Shown here piece after piece: positions 12,521 to 24,200 of a DNA stretch of 64,000 bases. The notes under the pieces were generated by a model. That model searched no databases, had not been told where the DNA came from, and saw only the letters and a list, made by a program, of their open reading frames with translations. The stretch's first letter is position 1; every line of letters starts with the position of its first letter. Source of the stretch: Liolophura sinensis (lineage: Eukaryota; Mollusca; Polyplacophora; Chitonida; Chitonidae); the NCBI RefSeq assembly GCF_032854445.1, contig NC_088301.1:24970402-25034401 (forward strand), read 5' to 3'. A program made the translations under genes and the position numbers.

Positions 12521-13301
12521 ATTTGTGTATAGCAGAATATAATTTGGGAATGATACGCGTATAGGAGTTTTGTGTACAAAAGACAAAAGTATCACAACAT
12601 TTGTGTAGACGAATAACATGATGAAAGAGCCTAAGACTTTATGTAGGATAGATCACAAGAAACCGCAAAATAATTGTGTAAAAGAAGAAATGAAAGATTG
12701 TGGTTTAACGCTGCATTATAGCGGTATTTAACATATCATGACAAAAACATGTTAAAACCAGGAAGCACAAATCATAACAAATAGTAAACATTTGACATTT
12801 TTTAAAAATCAGCTAAAATAAATAAAAAAGTCAGTAAAAATTCGAAAATTACTTTCAATATAATATTGATTCAATACTTTTATATGTTTAAAATATCTAG
12901 CCGCATGTTTACACCAAGTATTCACAGAAATCTGATTTGATGTTCCTTTCACCCGGAGGCCCTTATGGAAGAATAATATGATGGAAGAGTGTTGAACTAT
13001 TAAGTGAGCATTAATGGATGCAAGAAAACACGATATATTTGTGTAGAAGAATACTATGATTGCAAGATGTGCGACTTTAGTTAAAAATAGAATGCTGACA
13101 ACAGCATTTGCCATATTTGTTTGGAAGAGGCTAGTCTTAGAATGATAAAAGATAGTTTAATTGCAGTGATTGTCATGCCTGAAACGAAATAATGGATAAT
13201 CAACAAATTAAAGCTATTTTAAAATTGCACTTTACATATTCATAGTCACTGTATTTAATAGATTAGAACAAAAAGTAGTCTAATCTGTCCCTGCATTTTA
13301 A

Positions 13302-15998
13302 TCACTGAGTGAATATCTGGGTGAAAATCGGAAGGAATATGTACCCCTCATTGCACAACAGGATGAAATCTCTGTAGGAAGACAGTATCTGGGTGAAGAT
13401 CGGAAGGAATATGTACCCCTCATTGCACAAAAGGATGAAATCTCTGTAGAAAGACAGTATCTGGGTGAAGATCGGAAGGAATATGTACCCCTCATTGCAC
13501 AAAAGGATGAAATCTCTGTAGAAAGACAGTATCTGGGTGAAGATCGTAGGAATATGTACCCCTCATTGCACAATAGGAAGACAGTATCTGGGTGAAGATC
13601 GTAGGAATATGAACCCCTCATTGCACAAAAGGATGAAATCTCTGTACAAAGACAGTATCTGGGTGAAGATCGGTAGGAATATGAACCCTCATTGCACAAT
13701 AGGATGAAATCTTTGTAGGAAGACAGTATCTGGTTGAAGATCGTAGGAATATGTACCCCTCATTGCACAACAGGATGAAATCTCTGTACAAAGACAGTAT
13801 CTGGGTGAAGATCGGTAGGAATATGAACCCTCATTGCACAACAGGATGAAATCTTTGTAGGAAGACAGTATCTGGTTGAAGATCGTAGGAATATGTACCC
13901 CTCATTGCACAACAGGATGAAATCTCTGTACAAAGACAGTATCTGGGTGAAGATCGGTAGGAATATGAACCCTCATTGCACAACAGGATGAAATCTTTGT
14001 AGGAAGACAGTATCTGGTTGAAGATCGTAGGAATATGTACCCCTCATTGCACAATAGGATGAAATCTCTGTACAAAGACAGTATCTGGGTGAAGATCGTA
14101 GGAATATGTACTCCGCATTGCACAATAGGATGAAATCTCTGTAGAAAGACAGTATCTGGGTGAAGATTGGAAGGAATATGTACCCCGCATTGCACAACAG
14201 GATGAAATCTCTGTAGAAAGACAGTATCTGGGTGAAGATCGGTAGGAATATGTACCCCGCATTGTACAACAGGATGAAATCTCTGTAGAAAGACAGTATC
14301 TGGGTGAAGATCGGAAGGAATATGTACCCCGCATTGCACAATAGGATGAAATCTCTGTAGAAAGACAGTATCTGGGTGAAAATCGGAAGGAATATGTACC
14401 CCTCATTGCACAATAGGATGAAATCTCTGTAGAAAGACAGTATCTGGCTGAAGATCGGTAGGAATATGAACCCTCATTGCACAACAGGATGAAATCTCTG
14501 TACAAAGACAGTATCTGGGTGAAGATCGGTAGGAATATGAACCCTCATTGCACAATAGGATGAAATCTCTGTAGAAAGACAGTATCTGGTTGAAGATCGT
14601 AGGAATATGTACCCCTCATTGCACAACAGGATGAAATCTCTGTACAAAGACAGTATCTGGGTGAAGATCGGTAGGAATATGAACCCTCATTGCACAATAG
14701 GATGAAATCTTTGTAGGAAGACAGTATCTGGTTGAAGATCGTAGGAATATGTACCCCTCATTGCACAACAGGATGAAATCTCTGTACAAAGACAGTATCT
14801 GGGTGAAGATCGGTAGGAATATGAACCCTCATTGCACAACAGGATGAAATCTTTGTAGGAAGACAGTATCTGGTTGAAGATCGTAGGAATATGTACCCCT
14901 CATTGCACAATAGGATGAAATCTCTGTACAAAGACAGTATCTGGGTGAAGATCGTAGGAATATGTACTCCGCATTGCACAACAGGATGAAATCTCTGTAC
15001 AAAGACAGTATCTGGGTGAAGATTGGAAGGAATATGTACCCCGCATTGCACAACAGGATGAAATCTCTGTAGAAAGACAGTATCTGGGTGAAGATCGTAG
15101 GAATATGTACCCCTCATTGCACAATAGGATGAAATCTCTGTAGAAAGACAGTATCTGGGTGAACATCGGTAAGAACATGTACACCTCATTGCACAGTAGG
15201 ATGAAATCTCTGTAGAAAGACAGTATCTGGGTGAAGATCGGTAGGAATATGTACCCCGCATTGCACAACAGGATGAAATCTCTGTACAAAGACAGTATCT
15301 GAATGAAGATTGGAAGGAATATGTACCCCGCATTGCACAATAGGATGAAATCTCTGTAGAAAGACAGTATCTGGGTGAAGATTGGAAGGAATATGTACCC
15401 CTCATTGCACAATAGGATGAAATCTCTGTACAAAGACAGTATCTGGGTGAAGATTGGAAGGAATATGTACCCCGCATTGCACAATAGGATGAAATCTCTG
15501 TAGAAAGACAGTATCTGGGTGAACATCGGTAAGAACATGTACCCCTCATGGCACAAAAGAATAAAATCTCTGTAGAAAGACAGTATCTGGCTGAAGATTG
15601 GAAGGAATATGTACCCCTCATTGCACAATAGGATGAAATCTCTGTAGAAAGACAGTATCTGGGTGAAGATTGGAAGGAATATGTACCCCGCATTGCACAA
15701 TAGGATGAAATCTCTGTACAAAGACAGTATCTGGGTGAAGATCGGAAGGAATATGTACCCCGCATTGCACAATAGGATGAAATCTCTGTAGAAAGACAGT
15801 ATCTGGGTGAAGATCGTAGGAATATGTACCCCACATTGCACAATAGGATGAAATCTCTGTAGAAAGACAGTATCTGGCTGAAGATCGGAAGGAATATGTA
15901 CCCCTCATTGCACAATAGGATGAAATCTCTGTAGAAAGACAGTATCTGGGTGAAGATCGGAAGGAATATGTACCCCACATTGCACAATAGGATGAAAT
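13302..15998. repeat. Large 71-72-bp satellite-like array with an 856-bp higher-order repeat
   Basis: About 37 units of AGGATGAAATCTCTGTAGAA plus GACAGTATCTGGGTGAAGAT plus GGAATATGTACCCC plus CATTGCACAA. Variant units alternate (GTAGGAAG/GGTTGAAG versus GTACAAAG/GGGTGAAG). The variant pattern at 13.69-14.21 kb returns at 14.55-15.07 kb, exactly 856 bp later. No function is implied; a 424-codon minus-strand frame inside is produced by the repeat. Confidence 0.95.
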
Positions 15999-16560
15999 CT
16001 GAGAACATCGTCCTCAACGTGCGCAGATCCACACCGTCCTCTGCTGTACGCAGATATACACCAGGCAGTGCGGATACACTTCAATGTTTAGGTCGTCTCC
16101 TTACGAGGACGCATACACAAAGAATGTCACGATTTATTCTGGGAACAGCAAAATGGGCTACAGTTTGAATCCGGTGTATTTCTTCAGGCAGAGAGATCTA
16201 CGCATGTTCGTGAGCTATTGCAGCCCAGGAGACTTAAAGCTTCAAAATATGTTTGACACATAAAAGGTTAGAATACTCTTCATTACATTCACCAATTCTT
16301 GGCTTACCCAACGTTTATGTTCTTGAGTTAGGTACCATATAAACCTTTAACGTATACATTTGGGAAACTATTCAGTAATTTCTCTTGCGATTCTAAACTC
16401 CAAATGCTGATTTATAAAGTAATGAACCAGATACAACTCCGTGGTGTTTTAAATCTTCTAATATTTATAAGATTAGACCGTTAGCTTGACCTTGCCCTAG
16501 CCATTATACAATGGAAGTTCAGTGCATATTTAGATCCACGCTAGATAATTTGACTTTTTA

Positions 16561-16670
16561 AATCTTAACCTTCGTCAAGTATGCATTGTCGTCTCACGGT
16601 CTTAAATATTCTCGATGACAAAATGTAATATGGTCGATCCAGTCTTTGTAGATAAATGTATGTGTTATTA
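16561..16670. repeat. Segment duplicated from 9868-9975
   Basis: CAAGTATGCATTGTCGTCTC through AATGTAATATGG and CAGTCTTTGTAGAT matches 9868-9975 closely. The match stops at about 16670, where the retrotransposon fossil begins. Confidence 0.7.
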
Positions 16671-19600
16671 CAAGGATATAAGGCTGAAACGATCACCTTA
16701 TATAACCCGTATTAGAATATAAGTCATATATATTATGTACTGTACACGAAAATAATATGTTGCTGTTGAAACTCCATCTCAACAACCTCTGGTTTTTACC
16801 TTTCATCTTAAGTAAAAAAACACAAGAGGGTTCTGGTCACTGAAGACAATAATGAAATCTACAGAAGCCGTCAAATAGACTACAAAATGCTTCAATGCCA
16901 AAACAAGAGATAAGCGTTCTTTCTCAAAAGTAGAATACACTCTTAAATTTGTCAAATTTACGAGAAAAATAACAACTTGGATGATGAATCCCTGGCCTTC
17001 TTGTAGTAAGACAGTTTCTGCAGCAACATCGCTTACATCAATTGTTAGCTTAAAAGGCTTATCAAAATCTGGAGCCGAAAGCACCGGAGAACTACGTAGA
17101 ACTACTTAGATTTCTGAGTCTCATAAAAAAACTCTCACATTATCTCCACATGGTTGCTCCAGTTGTCACTATAAAGAATGACATCATTAATAAAAGCCCG
17201 ACATCCTGGAAATCCTGCAGTGACAATATTCACCAGGCATTGGAAAGTCGCTGACGAATTTTTCATACCGAAGGGCATGACTTTTTAGAAATAGTGTCCA
17301 TCTGGAGTCACGAAAGTCGAGACTTCTCGAGCACGATCTGTCAGGGGAACTGGCCAAAAGCCTTTGAGCAAGTCGAATTTTGAGACAATTTCCCAATAGA
17401 GTCCAAACAATCGTCAATACGAGATATGTGATAATTGTCAGATTTAGTAAGACTGTTTACCTTCGGGTAATCTGTGCACATCTGGTAACTGCCATCCTGT
17501 TTCGGTACCAGGATGCAGGGTGAACTCCATTTGCTTTGACACAGTTCAATAAAGTCGTTTTCCAGTAGGTACTGGATTTCTTGTTGGAGATACTTGCCTT
17601 TCACAGGATTAAGTCTATACGGGTGTTTAATAGACTTAGACTTTCCAACATCCACATGATGGTGAATCAAATCAGTTGAAAGGAAATGTTTACATTCCTG
17701 GATGAGATCACACATCTGTTGACGTTGTCCTGGTTGAAGATGACTCAGTTTACTGTCCAAATCGTTGAGAATGTCCGAGTTCTGAAGCTTACGTTTACTG
17801 ATGTCACCATTCAGGTCCGTCTTGGCAAGGCTCACTGAATTTTCGCGAGACGTCTGTAAGTCTGGATCAGGGCCAGTACTAACTACATTTACTGGATATA
17901 CGTTGTTACTATCCGTGCAATTTCTCTCAATAATTGGTTTTAACATATTCATGTGGCAAACTTGTTTTGCTTGCCGTCGATCAGGTGTACTAAAAACATA
18001 ATTAAGATCACTTAATTTCTTATCATTAACGTAAGGTCCATAATATCTAGCTTCTTATGGCTTCCCAGTAACAGGGAGTAAAGCTAACACCTTATGCCCT
18101 GTCTTAAACTACGCTCTACAAAATATCTATCATATCTGTCTTTCATAGACTTCTGAGACATTTTCAAGTTGTTCTGAGCTAATTGACACGCTGCAGGTAA
18201 CTTAGTACGGAAGTCAGATACATATTTTAACAGATTCAAATTTTCATTAGTACCTGACAAGAACTTCTCTCTAATTAATTGCAATGGTCCACGTACTGTG
18301 TGACCAAACACTAACTCAAAAGGACTGAATCCTAAGGATTCTTGTACTGATTCTTTAATGGCAAACATAGTGGCAAGATATGGAACCCCTACGTCCCACT
18401 CTTTCTCAGTATCAAAACAATATGTCCGAATCATATTTTGGTGGAGCCTCTCCAGTGCACCTTGAGATTCGGGGAGATACGCTGAAGACTTAAATTGCGC
18501 GATGCCCAATTCATGCATTACCTGTTGAAATATACTGGACATGAAATTAGAACCTAGGTCCGACTGCACTGATCTGGGTAAACCAAACAAAGTAAAAAAA
18601 CTTACCCAAGGTCTTAGTAGTAATATTCTGCAAAGGTATAGCCTCAGGAAAACGTGTAGCAGAACCTTCCCATAAGAACGCCAGACTTAACATAATAACA
18701 AACATTACTACCAGAGTATGTTTTATCAGAAAATTACAAAGTGTCGGTCAACAACAGAGACTGTGAAACACCAGTATCTCCTTATATCTTAACAGGTGTG
18801 GCATTACTCAAATCATGTGACAGTGATACAAAACCATGATGAATAAATGGTTCAAAAATCTCCATAACAGAACCCTGATAACTATCTTCAATCTTAGAAC
18901 TAGATGAAATAGGAGACTTACCAAACAAACTGCTGTCTTCAGCATCATGTTCTGCATTACTAAGTGTAGGCTTCATTGGAGTGACACACAATCCAGTAGG
19001 CTTTTGACCTTCCTGTTTTCTCTTTAACTTCCAACATTCTGATATAACATGATCTTGTTTCTTACAGTAGTTACATACTACACTACCAGTCTGCTTGTCA
19101 GAAAATGAACGCAATTAAGCACTCAAATTGGAACTACTTCCTCTATTTACATTTGACTTAGGATAATTTGAAGCTTCTTTTCTGTTGTTTTTTGCAGTAA
19201 ACGAGGCACAATACCCACTTGTTGATTGGGAGTGATTCCCCTTATAGTTTTAAATGACTGAGTTGGCTTGCTATTGAATCTAACCTTATAAGTAAATGAA
19301 TAATCGTCGGCCAAAGTTGCCGCCCTGTCAATTGTATCAGCCTTCTGTTCATCGATGAATGTTCTTATCTCACTAACAACACATCGCTTGAAGTCTTCAA
19401 TTAATATGAGCTGTCTTAACTTGTCATAATTACCGACTTTCTGTGACGTACACCACCGATCAAAAAAGTTTTTTTTATAGAAAACTCCACAGAAGTCTGA
19501 TCTTTAGATTTCTCATAGTTACGAAACTTCTGACGATAAGCTTCAGGCACTAACTCATAAGCTTTCAGTATAAACTGTTTAACACAATCAAAATTAGCAG

Positions 19601-20400
19601 CCTGCTCTGCAGATAACTGAGTATAAATCGCCCTCGCCTTACCAACTAATACGCTCTGTAAAAACATAACCCAACTTTTCTTAGGCCTTTTCTAATTTTC
19701 TGCTATTCTCTCAAAATGGAGAAAATATTTATCAGCCTCTTTCTCTTGAAAAGCGGGCACTAACCGGATATGCTTAGTAACATCAAATGCTGACTCTTGT
19801 TTACTGGAACGACCTAATCTCTCATCTCTCTCAAACTCCAATCCTATTAATTGAAACTCACGTTTTCTCTCCCACTCCCTCACTTGCATTTCTCTTTCAT
19901 CTCTCTCTTTTTGTATTCCTCTATCCTCTTTCTCTTTTTGCATTTCTCGCTTCTCTTTCTCTGTTTGCATTTGCATTTCTCTCTCCTCTTTCTCTTTTTG
20001 CATTTGCATTCATTATTCTGTTGCGGTTTAGCTATAACAGAATTGACAAACTCAGCGATTTTAAACTTGTACATAAACAATACATACATTTATTTACACA
20101 GTGATGGTCCACTGAATCTAAAGACGCACCAAAACACGCAGTCTCTGTGTGTAGATCAACCACAGGATGGCTGTCAAAATGCAGACACGTCCTATGCACA
20201 AGCTGGTCAGTTCTCAAGTCCCCATACTCAAAATCTATACAAGATACTACCCATTGTGATTGCCAGTGCTATTTTTAGACAGCCTCAGTACCAAAAACCG
20301 AGCTGGCCCATTCACAGAAACATACCCATACATGGACTAGGCCAGGCCGACAGTAAACAGTATATGGACTAGGCCAGTAAACACAATACCAAGGCATATG
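16670..20400 (-). mobile_element. Ty3/gypsy-type LTR retrotransposon fossil, Gmr1-like domain order
   Basis: Read on the minus strand, the parts are: a charged gag-like region (about 20009-19416), a CCHC-type knuckle region (19114-18782), integrase core and its C-terminal region (about 18590-17950), reverse transcriptase (about 17952-17341) and RNase H (about 17084-16803). The reverse transcriptase is of Ty3/gypsy type (motifs such as SPCILVPKQDGSYQM and the RIDD stretch), yet integrase lies before it, the order known for the Gmr1 group of gypsy-like elements. The copy is broken, with roughly half a dozen or more interruptions, and no pair of terminal repeats was recognised. The ends are set by where the flanking host duplications stop and resume. 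It looks moderately old. Confidence 0.8.
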
Positions 20401-20597
20401 ACAGTGTTCACAAACTGGTTCATACCTTTGTGAGTATTCAATTTTCATAAAAGCAGCATATTAACTGATACATCAGCTTTATCCTACCAAACTTTACCTT
20501 ACTATTACGTTTTTTTTGGGGTGATTGTTATATTTGTTTATTTATTAATTAATTAATTAGTTTATTTATTTATTTATGTATTTACTTATGTATTTAC

Positions 20598-20690
20598 TTG
20601 ATTGGTGTTTTACTTCGAACTCAAGAATATTTCACTTATACGACGGCGACCAGCATTATGGTGGGAAACACACGACCATCTGCAGGCTGC
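20598..20690 (-). repeat. SINE family 1 fragment, second copy
   Basis: TTGATTGGTGTTTTACTTCG, CAGCATTATGGTGGG and ACGACCATCTGCAGGCTGC. Occupies the same position before the 5' flank as the 10.0 kb fragment. Confidence 0.75.
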
Positions 20691-21103
20691 TAATAGAATC
20701 CTCATGTAGAATTAATAGAATATATGTGTTATATTTAACATAACAATCTGCTGCAACAAGAATACATTCTAACATTCTAACACTCAGACAACAGACTTTC
20801 TGTGAAAATTAGCACATTAATTTTTTGAGCGTATACGTCTAAGATACACACGTAAGTATGCATTACACAAGAGTAAATTTTCCACGAATGTTGTAACGCT
20901 TTTGTATATTTGAAATAACTTTCAATACTTTCAGTTAAGGAAGTAGTGACACAGGCTTCTGCTTCTGTTATTAGCTATATGGTATTGACATACTGTGTAG
21001 GTATGCACGGGTAAAAAGATGCATTGAATAGGCAGGTAAAGACAAGGTCATTTTCTGACAACATAACTCTCTCCGTGAGAGAACATTGTATGTTACATTT
21101 TAG
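20691..21103 (+). promoter_or_regulatory. Duplicated 5' flank, copy 2 (putative promoter region of gene B)
   Basis: Close match to 10131-10532. It ends about 57 bp before the ATG of exon 1b. A shorter third relative lies at 52795-52862. Promoter role is inferred. Confidence 0.55.
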
Positions 21104-21159
21104 TGTCCCTCAGTTGTTTGGTTTGGTAGGTATTGGATTTGTGAAGTTTTCACTTTGAG

Positions 21160-21241
21160 ATGATGAAAAGTAACTATCCTCTAGTATCCATGGTATTCTT
21201 CACTACCATTGCGATTGTGCTCATCAGCGATATTTCATCAG
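21160..21241 (+). CDS. Gene B exon 1b: signal peptide
   Basis: ATGATG start and a hydrophobic core ([12 protein letters not shown]) ending DISS, with donor G|GTATGT in phase 1. Joining to 26593 gives ISSGQC, with the first EGF cysteine directly after the likely cleavage region. No other first exon fits as well apart from paralogous exon 1a. Confidence 0.8.
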
Positions 21242-24200
21242 GTATGTAACTTTCGTCTCGTCATGTAAACTAGCTAGTCGGAATGCTTAGACATACAAAT
21301 GTACCCTGAATCGACGATGATGAACATACACATATACCCTGAATCGACGATGATGGACATACACATATACCCTGAATCGACGATGATGGACATACACATA
21401 TACCCTGAATCGACGATGATGGACATACACATATACCCTGAATCGACGATGATGGACATACACATATACCCTGAATCGACGATGATGGACATACACATAT
21501 ACCCTGAATCGACGATGATGGACATACACATATACCCTGAATCGACGATGATGGACATACACATATACCCTGAATCGACGATGATGGACATACACATATA
21601 CCCTGAATCGACGATGATGGACATACACATATACCCTGAATCGACGATGATGGACATACACATATACCCTGAATCGACGATGATGAACATACACATATAC
21701 CCTGAATCGACGATGATGGACATACACATGTACCTGAATCGACGATTAAGCTTTCTTTTGTTGTTTAGAGGTGTGCGGATAAATTTTGATCGTGTGTTAA
21801 CAATTTACAGTATTTATTGTTATAGCACCATTATCAGCTAAACGTAACAGTATTGTTTCTGTTCTACGCCTATGTGTTATTTCATGTGTCAGAACACTTC
21901 TCTGAAATGTATGTGCAGGGTCGCCTTCATAGTAACCAAAACATTTAAGATTCTTCTAGGTCTTCTACCGGCTCTGATAGCTTAGTTGGCAGAGCGTCCG
22001 CTTCGGGAGCTGTAGATCCACACCTAAGACTTTAAAAAAGGAAGTTGTATCTCTGAATTGACGTTCAGCATGAAGGGGACAGTGCAATGACTGGTTGACC
22101 CGTATCAGTCTAATGGCTCGGCGGGACGGCTTACTTGCCTTCGGCAAGTCGTCTCAGTGAAGAGCTCTAGATAAAAGACAGTTGGAAATTCGTCCTCCTG
22201 CAACAAAGGAGGCACATTACATGCAGACTAATGATTCCTTCGTCGTCATATGACTGAAAAATTGTTGAGTACGACGTTAAAGCCCAAGTACTCATTCACT
22301 CACTCCCAGGTCTTCTTCATGAAAATGTCTTCGGTAAATATGATATGACACATATTAATAATATAAAGAGATATTTATGTGAATAATTCCTGGCTGTCAC
22401 GATTTGTGGATGTATATACTTACAACGGGATAATACTTCCTGATTTGTAATTTTTTTAACCTTCGAATACGAAGTGCAAAAGCTCGGTTAAATCCTAGCT
22501 AGACATTTACTGTATATATGTGAGTTCGCTTGAACTATTGGCTTTTTGTTCTGAAAGTGGCCATGTTGAGAATTTGCGTTCTGAGAAGCCTCACTAGTGT
22601 AATACACTGACGCTGTTTATGTCATTCTTTATTTGAGAGCGGATTTATACTGTAATATTACAACTTGTTTTTCGGCTGCATCGTAATTAGAAAAAACAAA
22701 ACATATCATCGTAAATGCGAACAATCGTTTGGATGTTAACTTAAATTATAAAGACCAAACATCACATCAAGAGGAAAAGCTGTAGAAGAGAACATTAATA
22801 GACACCAATATCCACTATAGCTGTGGACAAGGGCTACTTTCAAACAGAAAAGCAACATAGTTTGATCAGTGATTTCTGAAGAAAGGTAATATACAATCGT
22901 CGAATTAAGTTTTTATGGAATGTGGTTTACTTATGTATGTATTGACGTTCTTACACATAATGAAGTGGTCCAGTTTGTCTGTGAGTTGAATACTTGGTTG
23001 AATTAATGTCATTGCGGAACCTTACTTTCAAAATATAAAGATAAAATCTTTGTGGACAGACCGTGTGAGATAGCTGTACATATACACATCATTTTATTTC
23101 AAACAATCCCATGCAGTATATGTATATGTACCGAAATGTTTAGTAAAGAGTTGAAAAGTCTCAGCATTGATCAGCATCACACGACGACTGGCCCTGAATG
23201 TGACAAAATGTAAGACAAGTCGTATCGATCAAACGATAAATTCTGATGTATAAATAAGATCCGGTTCTGTCTACAAGCCTAATAATTACCCATTTTGATG
23301 ATAATGTAATATCCCTTCGATAGAATAATGCAAGCATTTCCGTCACAAAGCAAACATTGCTCAGGCAAAATTTTCTTCCTTTCACGAAACTTATATTCAG
23401 CCTAATCAGTGATTATATACAGTTATATACATATGGTCGAAGTTAACAGTACTTTGAAAGGCTTTTAGTAGACTATAGCTGAGACATGAGTAAGTCGAAT
23501 GTATATTTTCATAGTGAAAATGATTTGATTTGATTAGATTAGTATTTTACGCCGTACTCAAGAATATTCCACTTATACGACGGCGGCCAGAATTATGGTG
23601 GGTGAAAACCGGGCAGAGACCCACGACAATCCGCAGGTTGCTGGTAGACCTTCCCTCGTACGCCCGGGAACTCGAACTCACAGCCTCGTGCGACCTTCCC
23701 TCGTACGGCCGGGAACTCGAACTCACAGCGACCTCATTGGTGAGAGACTGCTGGGTTCATCAAGCTGCGCCAGCGCGCTAACCAACTGAGCCACGGAGGC
23801 CCCATATTGAAAATGACACAGAGCTTAGGGATATAAACATTCAGCCCAAACATAACCGAGTAGAAAACAAACGACGTCTGCTCACATTCTCTCCTCACCA
23901 TGCGTTGAAAACTCTTCCATATATTTTTTATATACTGACGTCCAAAAGAAACTTTACCAAGGTTTTGAGAAACGACCGAACAAAAGCAATCACATGTTGC
24001 ATATGCAAGAGATGTGTATTCAAGAGAGTGATGTTTTATGACGGTGTGAACTAGATGAGACTCCATGATAGGAGAAACATTTTCATGAACAGTCACACAC
24101 AGACACATGTGTGTCCAAATGAAACAAGTTAAAGTCGCATTTGTAAAGTTTCTTTTGGACGTCAGTATATTTATTTGATTGGTGTTCGCGCCATATACTC

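Noticed and set aside
14758-16032. 424-codon minus-strand open frame and its shifted partners
   Set aside because: It lies wholly inside the 71-72-bp array; the repeat period and lack of stops in the unit create it. Residues repeat with the DNA unit.
19787-20372. Plus-strand frames of 105 and 173 codons
   Set aside because: They are antisense to the gag-like part of the retrotransposon fossil and low in complexity.
21293-21745. CRISPR-like regular array
   Set aside because: There are no spacers: the whole 33-bp unit repeats, and this is eukaryotic DNA.
21274-21841. Repetitive frames of 146-180 codons on both strands
   Set aside because: A 33-bp unit without stops is open in several frames. 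There is no splice context, and it lies in an intron.
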